NCBI GenBank assembly: GCA_036498205.1
Contig: DASXIC010000166.1
Location: forward strand, 1-45,820
Source: AV69 sp036498205
GTDB lineage: Bacteria; Verrucomicrobiota; Verrucomicrobiia; Chthoniobacterales; UBA10450
Length of the DNA: 45,820 bases
Direction of reading: 5' to 3'
In this document: positions 1 to 8,173 of the stretch, one piece after another
Numbering within the stretch: position 1 is the first letter of the stretch
Layout of the letters: each line of letters begins with the position of its first letter
Notes under the pieces: generated by a model
Database searches by the model: none
Seen by the model: only the letters and a program-made list of their open reading frames with translations
What the model was told of the DNA's origin: nothing
Made by a program: the position numbers and the translations under genes

Positions 1-480
1 TTCTATGGCATTCCTCATTTTTGCGTCTCGATTGCGCTACGGCGGAAGGCCGAGATTATCGTGGGGGCGATCTACGATCCGATGCGCGATGAACTTTGGA
101 CCGGGCAAAAAGGCGCTCCGCCGAAGTTGAACGGACGCGAATTTCGGGTGAGCGAGCGCGTAGATTTGGCTGAGGCGATTGTTTCGGTGGGTCTGTCCAA
201 AACAGGAGTCACGATCGAAGCGGGCATACCCATGCTGCAAGCAATGGTCCACCGGGCGCGCAAATGCCGCTTGCTCGGAAGCGCGGCGCTGGACATGGCT
301 TACGTGGCATGCGGACGGATGGATGCGTATATCGAACAGGGCATCAGTTTGTGGGACATCGCGGCCGGCTGGATTCTGGTCGAAACAGCGGGTGGCACGG
401 TTGAGCTAACGCCGCGGCGAGATATGAAAGACCGTTATAGCGTGATTGCCTCAAATGGGGTAATCGATTTAAAGATTTAA
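1..480 (+). CDS. Inositol monophosphatase family protein (3' part, 5' end outside window)
   Basis: This reading frame is open from the first base, so the gene starts upstream of the window; about 160 C-terminal residues are visible. The fragment begins with the family signature YGIPHFCVSIAL, which in inositol monophosphatases follows the metal-binding DGT segment (missing here). It later carries LLGSAALDMAYVACGRMDAY and LWDIAAGWILVETAGG, the conserved C-terminal block whose WD supplies the third metal-site aspartate. The family hydrolyses phosphate from inositol-1-phosphate or related small phosphates (CysQ and FBPase-like members exist), so the substrate cannot be fixed from the tail alone. 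It ends 4 bases before the ispF start, so the two are probably co-transcribed. Confidence 0.9.
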   Translation, partial: FYGIPHFCVSIALRRKAEIIVGAIYDPMRDELWTGQKGAPPKLNGREFRVSERVDLAEAIVSVGLSKTGVTIEAGIPMLQAMVHRARKCRLLGSAALDMAYVACGRMDAYIEQGISLWDIAAGWILVETAGGTVELTPRRDMKDRYSVIASNGVIDLKI

Positions 481-484
481 ACAC

Positions 485-961
485 ATGATTCGCTGCGGAA
501 TTGGTTATGACGCACATCGCCTGGCCGAGGGGAGAAAACTCGTCCTTGGCGGTGTGGAGATTCCACACCAACGAGGTCTCGACGGCCATTCCGATGCGGA
601 CGTCATTTCTCACGCAATCGCCGACGCTCTTCTCGGCTCGATGGGCGAAGGTGACATCGGCCGGCATTTTCCAAACACGGACCGGGCGTTTCAGAACATC
701 AGTAGCCTGGAAATCCTGAAACATGTCCGCACACTCCTGGCGGAGAAGAACGCTCGCATGATCAACATCGATGCGACCTTGATCGCCGAGGCACCGAAAA
801 TTCAGCCGCATATCGACGCCATGCGAAAAAAAATCGCTGCCGCCCTGGCCTGCGAGCCGTCGAGTATCAGCATCAAAGCAACCACGAACGAAGGGCTCGG
901 TACGATTGGCCGCGGAGAAGGAATGGCGGCGATCGCCATGGCATTGGTGGAAGATGTCTAA
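485..961 (+). CDS. ispF: 2-C-methyl-D-erythritol 2,4-cyclodiphosphate synthase
   Basis: IspF closes the cyclic diphosphate of the MEP isoprenoid route, converting CDP-ME-2-phosphate to MEcPP with release of CMP. The protein is 158 residues, the usual size for this trimeric cytosolic enzyme. The metal-site residues are visible: Asp9 and His11 in GYDAHRL and His43 after GHSDADV. The C-terminal signature ATTNEGLGTIGRGEGMAA is intact. The start is the ATG 4 bases after the previous stop; no clear Shine-Dalgarno sequence is present. Another gene of the same pathway, dxs, lies 7 kb downstream on the same strand. No ispD is fused to it or found beside it. Confidence 0.97.
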   Translation: MIRCGIGYDAHRLAEGRKLVLGGVEIPHQRGLDGHSDADVISHAIADALLGSMGEGDIGRHFPNTDRAFQNISSLEILKHVRTLLAEKNARMINIDATLIAEAPKIQPHIDAMRKKIAAALACEPSSISIKATTNEGLGTIGRGEGMAAIAMALVEDV

Positions 962-1063
962 AGCGGAAACAGCTGCAGGCGATTTCGCCCTCACTGCGCG
1001 AAGTTGGGGCCGGTGACACTAGACGCGCAGCTGAAGCGACACGCCCCCTCGGGTGTTTCTTCG

Positions 1064-2473
1064 ATGCCACCTCGCTTCTTCGATACCTACACACGCGAAG
1101 TACGCGAGTTCGTTCCGCTCAATCCGCCGAACGTTTCAATCTATACTTGCGGGCCAACTGTCTACAGTCGGGCTCACATCGGAAATTTCCGTGCTTACGT
1201 TTTCGAAGATTTGCTGCAAAGGCACCTCGAATCGCGGGGCTATCGCGTCAATCGCGTGATGAACCTTACTGACGTCGATGACAAGACGATTCGAGGCGCT
1301 CGGGAAGCCAATGTCGCGCTGGAGAAATATACCAGGCCGTTTAAGGAGGCCTTCTTCCAAGATTTGGAAACGCTTCGAATTAAACGAGCCAACGAATTTC
1401 CTGCCGCGACAGACCCCCAATACATCGCGCGAATGGTTGAAATGATCGGCCAATTGATGACCCGCGATCTTGCCTATCAGGCGGACGATAAATCCCTTTA
1501 TTTTCGCATTAATAAATTTCCCAACTACGGCAAGCTCGCGCATTTGAATTTGGATGAGTTACGACCGACTGGCCGCATCCAGAGCGATGAATACGACAAA
1601 GAAAACATTGGCGACTTCGCACTGTGGAAAGCGTGGGACGAAGCAGATGGCGAAATTCGCTGGGATTCACCCTGGGGTCCCGGGCGTCCGGGCTGGCACA
1701 TTGAGTGCAGCGCCATGGCCACCGCGCTTCTGGGAGATGAGATCGATATCCATTGCGGCGGGGTCGATAATATTTTCCCGCATCACGAGGCCGAGATTGC
1801 GCAGAGCGAAGGCTGTACAGGAAAAAAGTTTGTGCGCTACTGGCTGCATTGCGCCCATTTGCTGGTCGACAATCAAAAGATGTCGAAATCGCTGGGAAAC
1901 TTCTACACCCTGCCAGATGTACTGGCCAAGGGGTACACCGGCCGCGAGCTGCGTTACGCTCTTCTCCGCGTGCATTATCGCGTTCCTTTGAATTTCACCT
2001 GGTCTGGAATGGATGAGGCACGGCAGGCTTTAAGCCGGATTGACGAATGGCGGCGGCGTTTGCACGAAATTAGCACCTCAAAATCAGACGCAAGCCAGAC
2101 GAGTGCGCCGGGCGACGATTTCCATAACGCGCTGGATGACGATCTCAATATCTCCGCCGCGCTCGGTTACTTGTTCGAGTCGATCCGGGAGACAAATCGT
2201 GCGCTGGATGCGAACCAATTCGGGGCGGAGGCAGCCCGGACCTGGCTTAAATGGTGGGAAAGGATTAACGAGGTGCTCGAATTGGAAGAGACGACGGCGG
2301 TACCATTACCCGATGAAATCGAGGTATTGGCCAGGGATCGCCTCGAAGCGAGGCTTGCAAAAGACTGGCGAGCCAGTGATCAATTGCGCGACAAATTGAG
2401 CGCCCGCGGCTGGGAGGTGCGGGACACCAAAGACGGACAAAAAATTACACGTCGTGCCGGCATTCAGCCCTGA
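1064..2473 (+). CDS. cysS: Cysteine--tRNA ligase
   Basis: This cytosolic class I aminoacyl-tRNA synthetase charges tRNA-Cys. From the ATG at 1064 the protein has 469 residues, close to the E. coli enzyme (461). The zinc ligand Cys29 lies in YTCGPTVY, the HIGH motif is HIGN at 38-41, and the KMSKS loop is exact at 272-276. The block HIECSAMATALLGDEIDIHCGG and the PHHEAEIAQSE segment are the other zinc and adenylate-site signatures. An in-frame TTG at 1004 would add 20 residues of low-complexity, non-family sequence, so the ATG is preferred. The last 20 bases overlap the next gene. Confidence 0.96.
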   Translation: MPPRFFDTYTREVREFVPLNPPNVSIYTCGPTVYSRAHIGNFRAYVFEDLLQRHLESRGYRVNRVMNLTDVDDKTIRGAREANVALEKYTRPFKEAFFQDLETLRIKRANEFPAATDPQYIARMVEMIGQLMTRDLAYQADDKSLYFRINKFPNYGKLAHLNLDELRPTGRIQSDEYDKENIGDFALWKAWDEADGEIRWDSPWGPGRPGWHIECSAMATALLGDEIDIHCGGVDNIFPHHEAEIAQSEGCTGKKFVRYWLHCAHLLVDNQKMSKSLGNFYTLPDVLAKGYTGRELRYALLRVHYRVPLNFTWSGMDEARQALSRIDEWRRRLHEISTSKSDASQTSAPGDDFHNALDDDLNISAALGYLFESIRETNRALDANQFGAEAARTWLKWWERINEVLELEETTAVPLPDEIEVLARDRLEARLAKDWRASDQLRDKLSARGWEVRDTKDGQKITRRAGIQP

Positions 2474-3164
2474 AGATATTTTCGCGCCCGCCGAGTTCAT
2501 TAGCCTTGAACATACGGCGCACTCAAAGCTCTTCGAGAATCAGCGATACGTCTGGGATGCGCTGAAGCAGATCGCGAGTTATCTCCAGTTCCGGTTAAAA
2601 CCGGCGATTTTGGGACAACTGATGGGGAAGCCGTTTATCAGCAATACGGTGTTCGTCGGGGCCGGCACGATCGTCGAGCAAGGCGCGGTGTTAAAGGGTC
2701 CCGCCTGGATCGGGGATAATTGTCACGTCCGCAGTGGCTGCTACGTGCGCGAGAACGTGATTGTGGGAGAGGGCGTAGTGCTGGGCAATTCATGTGAGTT
2801 CAAGAACTGCATCATTTGCGACGAAGCGCAGATCCCACATTTCAGCTATGTCGGCGATTCCATTCTTGGATATCGGGCACATCTCGGGGCCGGCGTGATT
2901 TTGTCGAATGTGAAGTTGGACCATCGCGAAATCTCAGTCGTGGCTGCGGACGGCACGATTGCGACTGGTCTGACGAAATTCGGCGCGATCATTGGTGATC
3001 GGAGTGAGATTGGTTGCAATGCGGTAATTAATCCCGGCGCAGTGATCGGGCGAGATTGTATTATTTATCCAGGCGCGAATTTTCGCGGCGTTTTAGCGAG
3101 CGGCACTATTCTGAAAGTGCGGCAAAATCAACAAACCTTGTCGCGTCGCGAAATCTCTGGGTGA
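2454..3164 (+). CDS. Left-handed beta-helix (hexapeptide repeat) protein, GlmU C-terminal-like
   Basis: The protein has 236 residues. After about 45 N-terminal residues of unclear fold, hexapeptide repeats run through most of the chain (for example IVEQGAVLKGPAWIGDNC, VIVGEGVVLGNSC, SEIGCNAVINPGAVIG). This predicts a left-handed parallel beta helix of the kind found in sugar-nucleotide acyltransferases and in the C-terminal half of GlmU. The nucleotidyltransferase domain of GlmU is absent. The acceptor is unknown; a role in nucleotide-sugar or lipid A chemistry is only inferred from the fold. The start is GTG at 2454, inside cysS in another frame (20-base overlap), so translation is probably coupled. 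The tRNA-Ser gene follows on the opposite strand. Confidence 0.82.
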   Translation: MPAFSPEDIFAPAEFISLEHTAHSKLFENQRYVWDALKQIASYLQFRLKPAILGQLMGKPFISNTVFVGAGTIVEQGAVLKGPAWIGDNCHVRSGCYVRENVIVGEGVVLGNSCEFKNCIICDEAQIPHFSYVGDSILGYRAHLGAGVILSNVKLDHREISVVAADGTIATGLTKFGAIIGDRSEIGCNAVINPGAVIGRDCIIYPGANFRGVLASGTILKVRQNQQTLSRREISG

Positions 3165-3175
3165 TACGAAGAGAC

Positions 3176-3260
3176 CGGATGGGCGGGGATTCGAACCCCG
3201 GGTGCCTTTCGGCACACACGCTTTCCAGGCGTGCACAATAGACCGCTCTGTCACCCATCC
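3176..3260 (-). tRNA. tRNA-Ser (anticodon GGA)
   Basis: Read on the minus strand the 85-base gene begins GGATGGG and ends CCCATCC plus discriminator G, a perfect 7-bp acceptor stem. The anticodon stem CACGC/GCGTG encloses the loop CTGGAAA, giving anticodon GGA (reads UCC and UCU). A long variable arm (GTGCC/GGCAC around GAAA) follows, as expected for a class II serine tRNA. The T arm is CGGGG-TTCGAAT-CCCCG. The 3' CCA is not encoded, in agreement with the CCA-adding enzyme gene at 37497-38819. Confidence 0.96.
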
Positions 3261-3320
3261 CTTGACCGTTGTCGCGGAACCCGCGCGCAAAATTTTGGGC
3301 GCTCGTGAACACTGCCGCAA

Positions 3321-4142
3321 TCAAAGTTGCAAGCGCCGAAACAATTCGTCGAGCGGTAGCTGAAGGCCGACGAAAAATTCCCCAAAATCGGCAAACTCCG
3401 CGCTCACCGGGTCGAAGCGCATCTGGTAAACGATTGCTTTGATTTGAAAACTATCGCGCGCGAACAGCGTCACGCCCCATTCGGCGTCATCCAGACCGGT
3501 CGAGCCGGTAATCAGTTGTTTTACTTTCCCGGCGAACTCGCGTCCTACTTTCGCGTGGCCACCCATGAGTTTCCGTCGATCCTCAAATGGGAGCGCATAC
3601 CAGTTCCGCTGTTCGCCTCGCCGCTTGCTCATATTATAGAAGCAGACTATTGGCCAGTCGGGCAGGGTCGGATAAACACGCTCGCGAGTATAATGTTTCA
3701 TCCGCTCGGCGAAACTGCTCATCGCAGCGTCAAATTCGGGCATTCCGGGCGTTAGGTTCTGTTCGCGTTGAAGGGTTTCCGCATATTGTTCGGCCGTCGT
3801 GGCATACTCGCTTTCTTCCGTGAGCGAGAAATAACTGTAAACGGGTTCGAGAATGCCCGGTCCAAGCGAAAGGGTGAGACGTTTTTCGAAGAAATTCGCC
3901 ACCTGCAGGTCCGGCGTGATCAACATAAACCCGATGTCTGCCTTTGGGGAAACGATGCTGAGAGTAAGCAGCTGAGTGTTCTCAGTCGCACGAATTTCCT
4001 GAACGATCTCTGCCAGGGTAGTCTTGGCGGCGCGCTGCTCGCTGAGATTGGAAAGCTGCCATTGCGCGTAATCGACGCGGTAAAAAAGATGCAGGCAGTG
4101 CCAGCCCCGTTCCGGAATCAATGGCACGTTTTTATCAGCCAT
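3321..4142 (-). CDS. chdC: Coproheme decarboxylase (HemQ/ChdC), chlorite dismutase family
   Basis: ChdC oxidatively decarboxylates coproheme III to heme b at the end of the coproporphyrin-dependent route, using hydrogen peroxide. The 273-residue length fits the family. The C-terminal heme-binding half is recognisable: FYNMSKRRGEQRNWYALP (candidate catalytic Tyr169), then LMGGHAKVGREF with His196 as the likely proximal heme ligand, and a conserved tail DDAEWGVTLFA through QMRFDPVSAEFADFG. A true chlorite dismutase is less likely because the MSKRR..NWY..LP..ER pattern is the HemQ version. The ATG at 4142 lies 30 bases from the end of the upstream rhomboid-like gene, so the two may form an operon. 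No other heme gene is visible. Confidence 0.87.
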   Translation of the reverse strand: MADKNVPLIPERGWHCLHLFYRVDYAQWQLSNLSEQRAAKTTLAEIVQEIRATENTQLLTLSIVSPKADIGFMLITPDLQVANFFEKRLTLSLGPGILEPVYSYFSLTEESEYATTAEQYAETLQREQNLTPGMPEFDAAMSSFAERMKHYTRERVYPTLPDWPIVCFYNMSKRRGEQRNWYALPFEDRRKLMGGHAKVGREFAGKVKQLITGSTGLDDAEWGVTLFARDSFQIKAIVYQMRFDPVSAEFADFGEFFVGLQLPLDELFRRLQL

Positions 4143-4172
4143 GGCGCTAGTCTCCCCCTCGCGCAGGACGGG

Positions 4173-4976
4173 TCAAGCGCGTGTGACCTTCGCCTGGGCC
4201 AGATGCGGCAGACAATACTCTTCACCGTTGCTGGCAACCCGAAATTCCAAATTGGGATCGGTCAGTTCGGTCGCGCCGCAAACAGCGCAGCGATGCAGCG
4301 CTTGCGATTCGGATTCATGCGATTGAATTTCGAAACGTTTCCGCCGCGCACTTGTCTGGCGACGGTTGCGCGCGTCGTTAACGATCTCCGGGCCAAAGAA
4401 GATCAGATAATTCGCCATCGCCGCGATGGCTGCAGCCCGAAACTGCATGGAGCCGGTAACAATTTGCAGGAGCAAGAGCCCCGCGGAAAACCACGCAATC
4501 CATTTCACCTTCAGCGGCAAAACATAAGCGAAATAAATGATGAGATCGGGGTAAAAACGGGCAAAGGCGAAGAAAAGCGATGCCGTCAGCATGAAATTAG
4601 AAAAGGCAGTGCCGAAGAAAAAGGCGGCAACCGTAGTGCCGAGCATTCCTAGTAAAAAAAAGAGCGTGAGTTTGAATGCTCCCCAGGCCGCCTCGAGCCC
4701 GTTGCCGATCCACCAAAGGAAAAGGACGTAAAAGGCGACGTTCGCCCAATCGGGTAAAGGCAGGAAACTCGTCATTTGCGGGATGAAAATGTAAGTGACG
4801 AGTCGCCAGACCTGGCCGTGAAGGACGGCGCTGGGATCGAGATCGAGCAGGCGCAGAAATCCCGGGCTCATCTTTTCCAGCAAGAATGTGAGCGCGTTGA
4901 AGAATGCGACGTAGCGCAGCAATCCGGGAACGGCGAGAGAGCCCAAACGGCGTTCGAGTTTGTCGAGCCAGGTCAT
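4173..4976 (-). CDS. Rhomboid-like membrane protein with C-terminal zinc ribbon, probably non-proteolytic
   Basis: The ATG at 4976 gives 267 residues; an in-frame TTG at 5054 would add 26 polar residues. The start LERRLGSLAVPGLLRYVAFFNAL, the segment HGQVWRLVTYIFIP and the following WWIGNGLEAAWGAFKLTLFF match the rhomboid/derlin fold with about six membrane spans. No GxSG serine motif or C-terminal catalytic histidine is visible (the serine position falls in NFMLTASLFFAFA), so I infer a pseudo-protease. The last 50 residues carry CAVCGATE and YCLPHL, a probable metal-binding ribbon. The gene is divergent from gcvT and precedes chdC. Function unknown. Confidence 0.75.
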   Translation of the reverse strand: MTWLDKLERRLGSLAVPGLLRYVAFFNALTFLLEKMSPGFLRLLDLDPSAVLHGQVWRLVTYIFIPQMTSFLPLPDWANVAFYVLFLWWIGNGLEAAWGAFKLTLFFLLGMLGTTVAAFFFGTAFSNFMLTASLFFAFARFYPDLIIYFAYVLPLKVKWIAWFSAGLLLLQIVTGSMQFRAAAIAAMANYLIFFGPEIVNDARNRRQTSARRKRFEIQSHESESQALHRCAVCGATELTDPNLEFRVASNGEEYCLPHLAQAKVTRA

Positions 4977-5076
4977 CGTGCGCGGGACGCTAGCGAATGC
5001 GTCGCCCTTCTTCAAATTGATCGAAGACAAAGATGGTGATGGTTGCGTGCGCAATCGTGACGTCTAGCTTGCTCGC

Positions 5077-6177
5077 GTGTCAGTCGGCACCCTCAAAACT
5101 ACCGCACTCAAAGATGAGCATATGCGGCTCGGCGCAAGAATGGTGCCTTTCGGCGGCTGGTTGATGCCGGTGCAGTACAGCGGGATCGTCGATGAGCATC
5201 AGACGGTCCGGCATGCAATCGGGATGTTCGACATCTCTCACATGGGACAATTCCTTGTTTCGGGCGACGGAGCGCGCGATTGGCTGAATGCGATGCTAAC
5301 GAACAATCTGGCGAAATTGGAAGTGCGTTGCGGACAGTACACTTTTCTATTGAACGAGACTGGCGGGGTCATTGACGACCTGATTGTGTATCGAATCGGC
5401 GAGGCCGACTTTCTCCTCGTCGTAAATGCATCGAAAATCGATGAAGATCTTGCATGGCTCGAGAGGCATAGGCCTGATGCAATCCAATTACGCAATCGCA
5501 GTGCCGAGTTTGGGGGGATCGCATTGCAGGGACCGCTGGCAATGGAATTTTTCCGGGAATGGATCGGGCCAGAGCAAATGGCGCCAGCACGTAATCACAT
5601 CGCCGATTTCCCATTCTCGAGCAGCACGATCTCTCTCGCGCGGACTGGGTATACCGGTGAAGATGGATTCGAAGTTTTCTTTCCGACGACGGTTGCTTTG
5701 GAAGTTTGGCAAAGTGCGCTGAAAATCGGTGCCCAATTTGGAATAAAGCCGTGTGGCCTCGGCGCGCGCGATACTCTTCGACTTGAAATGTGTTATCCGT
5801 TAAACGGATCCGATCTATCGCCGGAACGGAATCCGCTTGAAGCCGGACTGGGTTTCTTTGTCGATCTCGAAAAACCCAAGTTTATTGGCCGGGAGAAATT
5901 GATCGAGACGAAAAGGAATGGACCGTCTCAAAGATTGGTCGCTCTTAGGATGAATGGGAAAGGTCCGCCGCCCCGTCCGCACTATTCAATTTTTCAGGAA
6001 GGACGGCGCATTGGCGAGATTACGAGCGGCACGCTCTCGCCGAGCTTGAACATCGGCATCGGCATGGGGTATGTCTCGGCCGCGTCCGCGAAGACAGGGT
6101 CGGTCCTGGAAATAGAAATTCGCGGTCAGAAATTTCCGGCCGCGATTGAAAAGAAACCGTTTTACAAAAAATCATGA
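5077..6177 (+). CDS. gcvT: Aminomethyltransferase, glycine cleavage system T protein
   Basis: GcvT takes the aminomethyl group from the lipoyl arm of GcvH and, with tetrahydrofolate, yields ammonia and 5,10-methylene-THF. The protein has 366 residues, as expected (E. coli 364). Recognisable blocks are MVPFGGWLMPVQYSG, GMFDISHMGQF, QYTFLLNETGGVIDDLIVYR (with the conserved folate-site aspartate), RTGYTGEDGFEVFF and LGARDTLRLEMCYPLNG. The start is GTG at 5077. It overlaps gcvH by 4 bases, so the two are translationally coupled. No glycine riboswitch pattern is visible in the 100 bases between it and the divergent rhomboid-like gene. Confidence 0.96.
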   Translation: MSVGTLKTTALKDEHMRLGARMVPFGGWLMPVQYSGIVDEHQTVRHAIGMFDISHMGQFLVSGDGARDWLNAMLTNNLAKLEVRCGQYTFLLNETGGVIDDLIVYRIGEADFLLVVNASKIDEDLAWLERHRPDAIQLRNRSAEFGGIALQGPLAMEFFREWIGPEQMAPARNHIADFPFSSSTISLARTGYTGEDGFEVFFPTTVALEVWQSALKIGAQFGIKPCGLGARDTLRLEMCYPLNGSDLSPERNPLEAGLGFFVDLEKPKFIGREKLIETKRNGPSQRLVALRMNGKGPPPRPHYSIFQEGRRIGEITSGTLSPSLNIGIGMGYVSAASAKTGSVLEIEIRGQKFPAAIEKKPFYKKS

Positions 6178-6551
6178 ATGTTCCCGAGGATTTGCGTTAC
6201 ACCGAAAGCCACGAATGGATTAAGCGCGAAGGTGAAAACATTCGGGTAGGCATTACGGACCACGCCCAGGCGGAATTAACCGATGTCGTGTTCGTCGAGC
6301 TGCCAAAAGTGGGACGAGCGGCAAACACCAAAGAAGCGATCGCAGTTATCGAGTCGGTGAAAGCGGCGAGCGATATTTACGCCCCGGTCAAAGGAACCAT
6401 CGTCGAGGCAAATATTGCGCTCGAAGCTAATCCGGCGCTGATTAATACCGATCCCTACGGAGAAGGATGGATTTTTGTCCTCAAACTGGATCAGCCAGAC
6501 GATCTCACCAATCTAAAGGACGCAGCGGCTTACCGGCAGCAGATTGGCTAG
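6174..6551 (+). CDS. gcvH: Glycine cleavage system H protein
   Basis: GcvH is the lipoylated shuttle that carries the aminomethyl intermediate from GcvP to GcvT and is then reoxidised by lipoamide dehydrogenase. The 125-residue protein shows the family start YTESHEWIK and the lipoylation segment ESVKAASDIYAPVKG, with Lys63 as the attachment site. The C-terminal NTDPYGEGWIF is also typical. The ATG overlaps the gcvT stop (ATGA). The gene ends 21 bases before the convergent receiver-domain gene; gcvP is not next to it but at 29146 on the same strand. Confidence 0.97.
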   Translation: MNVPEDLRYTESHEWIKREGENIRVGITDHAQAELTDVVFVELPKVGRAANTKEAIAVIESVKAASDIYAPVKGTIVEANIALEANPALINTDPYGEGWIFVLKLDQPDDLTNLKDAAAYRQQIG

Positions 6552-6572
6552 ATTCGCGCGCGGGCTTCTGCC

Positions 6573-6950
6573 TTATCGAAATAACAGTTGATCAACCGCT
6601 CGAAGCAGATGCTCAATCGGGACTGGTGAAGCGAGAAAGCTGTAGCCGGACAAAATACCCGCGGAATGAAATTCGCGGTCAGAGACAAACCTGCTCAAAC
6701 AAAGCAGGGGCGTTGCGGACAACTCAAGATCGTTTTGTAATTGCTGGGCGATAATGTCGCCATCGGTGGCGGTTGTTGTCATATCGACCACGATTAAATC
6801 GGGTCGAAACCAGCGGGCTGCGTGCACGGCAAACGCAGTGTCGTGTTCCTCGCGGATGGAATATTTGCCGGCACGTTCGAGGGCTTGGCGGACTAATCCA
6901 GTGACACGTGGCTCGTGATCGATCAGCAGGATTTTTTTGAGAACCTTCAC
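6573..6950 (-). CDS. Stand-alone response-regulator receiver domain, degenerate
   Basis: With the GTG at 6950 the product is 125 residues, exactly one receiver domain; a longer TTG start at 7037 would add 29 residues that do not resemble the fold. ILLIDHEPRV gives the acidic pocket and Asp56 in PDLIVVDM is the phospho-acceptor. The conserved Lys of the beta5 loop is missing: the position reads ASP in FLASPVPIEHLL instead of the usual KP. The Thr/Ser switch region reads LCLSR. There is no output domain. It may act as a phospho-relay partner or as a constitutive or weakly phosphorylated receiver. It is followed upstream on the same strand by a DUF1345 gene, with no kinase adjacent. Confidence 0.75.
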   Translation of the reverse strand: MKVLKKILLIDHEPRVTGLVRQALERAGKYSIREEHDTAFAVHAARWFRPDLIVVDMTTTATDGDIIAQQLQNDLELSATPLLCLSRFVSDREFHSAGILSGYSFLASPVPIEHLLRAVDQLLFR

Positions 6951-7073
6951 AACCGTCGCGGTTTGCCCAGCATCGGTTGTGCCAGAAGACGATGTGAGAG
7001 GTCGACTCCGTCTCAGCTCGACCGCCCTCACGGGCAAGTTGTGCCAGTCAGAAGGGGAATCGCGATCGGATTC

Positions 7074-7712
7074 CTACCAGAGACCCGCCACAATATTAAC
7101 AGTGAGAGCAAGAACGACGGTATTGAATGCAAACGAGATCATTGCGTGGACAAGCGCCAGATTGCGCAATTGTCCCGACGTGATTTGAACATCGGAGACC
7201 TGGCAGGTCATCCCGATAACAAACGAGAAGTAAGCAAAATCGCTGTAGTCGGGCGGCTCTTCTCCCGGGAAGAGAAGTCCGCCCGCCAGTTTTTCCTTCG
7301 CGGCGTCGCTATCACCGTAAAAAGTATGGGCGTAGCGCAGTCCAAAAACGCTATGCATGAGCAACCAGGAGAGAACAACCGTGATCAATGCGAGCAGGAG
7401 ATCGAGGGTGAAGTGTCCACCTTTTTCCGATCGGCCATGGCGAAGCAATAGTGCGACCGCGATCATCGCCGCGGACGTAGCAATTACGACCAGGACAAAT
7501 ATCAGCCTGGTGCCGACATCCTGCCGTTTTGCGACCGCGCGGATTTTTTCGCGTGGTGTAAACGCAATTGTTATCCATATCAGGAGCAAGGAAACGAAGG
7601 CATAGGAATCATAGGTTGTGAGTGCGACCGTCCAAAACGCCTGGGCCCGAAGCGCCACTGGAACAAAAAGCGAAACCATTACCGCGGCGGCGACGCGATG
7701 GTGCGAATCCAT
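7074..7712 (-). CDS. DUF1345 family membrane protein
   Basis: From the ATG at 7712 the protein is 212 residues, the normal size for DUF1345 (a GTG at 7769 would add 19). Hydrophobic segments start near residues 8, 34, 72, 108 and 185. The diagnostic stretch is the loop around FPGEEPPDYSDFAYFSFVIGM (read in two parts), followed by CQVSDVQITSGQLR and FNTVVLALTVN, which is the conserved core of the family. The biochemical role of DUF1345 is not known. The gene lies upstream of the receiver domain gene on the same strand, 123 bases from its chosen start. Membership is seen with good confidence; function is not assigned. Confidence 0.82.
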   Translation of the reverse strand: MDSHHRVAAAVMVSLFVPVALRAQAFWTVALTTYDSYAFVSLLLIWITIAFTPREKIRAVAKRQDVGTRLIFVLVVIATSAAMIAVALLLRHGRSEKGGHFTLDLLLALITVVLSWLLMHSVFGLRYAHTFYGDSDAAKEKLAGGLLFPGEEPPDYSDFAYFSFVIGMTCQVSDVQITSGQLRNLALVHAMISFAFNTVVLALTVNIVAGLW

Positions 7713-7861
7713 TTTCGCGATTGCCGAAAATATTCGCTTCACGCCGAGACCAAACGAAAACCCGTTCACTCAAGCAAGCTAAACTGCCAGCCGGATCCGC
7801 CTCGACCTCCTCGAAGTCGGGCTTTTTTCTCGGCCGCCCTATGCTTAATTCGTAATCCGCG

Positions 7862-8173
7862 ATGCCCGGTCAGACCAAGAAACCGAACCAGGAAATGAGC
7901 TTTGAGGTCGCAATGGAGCGGCTGGAAGAGATCGTCGAAGAGATGGAATCGGGAAAAATGCTGCTCGACGATTTACTCGTTCGCTATGAAGAAGGAATGA
8001 AGTTAGTAAAGGTTTGTCAGGAGCGACTTGCGAATGCGGAACAAAAAATTCAGGTCATCACCCGTGATTATGCGGGGAAGACATCGTTAAAGAATTTCGA
8101 GCCCGGGGAAGCGCAGATGTCTTCTGGTAACGAAGTTGAAGAAAACAAGAATGACGACGTCAGCCTCTTCTAA
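7862..8173 (+). CDS. xseB: Exodeoxyribonuclease VII small subunit
   Basis: XseB is the small helical subunit of exonuclease VII, which degrades single-stranded DNA from both ends with the large subunit XseA. The 103-residue product has the family core SFEVAMERLEEIVEEMESG, then DDLLVRYEEGMKLVKVCQERL, then AEQKIQVI. The C-terminal 35 residues are acidic and variable. The ATG at 7862 is used. No xseA is present in the window. The gene overlaps the next gene, dxs, by 23 bases; xseB next to isoprenoid genes (ispA, dxs) is a common arrangement in bacteria. Confidence 0.95.
   Translation: MPGQTKKPNQEMSFEVAMERLEEIVEEMESGKMLLDDLLVRYEEGMKLVKVCQERLANAEQKIQVITRDYAGKTSLKNFEPGEAQMSSGNEVEENKNDDVSLF

Noticed and set aside
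344..994. A 216-codon minus-strand frame opposite ispF
   Set aside because: IspF is unambiguous in the opposite frame and the antisense product resembles nothing known.
1004..1063. TTG start extension of cysS
   Set aside because: The added 20 residues are not part of the CysRS family and the ATG at 1064 gives the usual N-terminus.
3768..4652. A 294-codon plus-strand frame over chdC and the rhomboid-like gene
   Set aside because: Both minus-strand genes have clear family motifs in the same interval; this is an antisense shadow.
7780..7861. A T-run after a weak stem just before xseB that looked like a terminator
   Set aside because: The stem is only 4 bp and no plus-strand gene ends upstream, so there is nothing to terminate.
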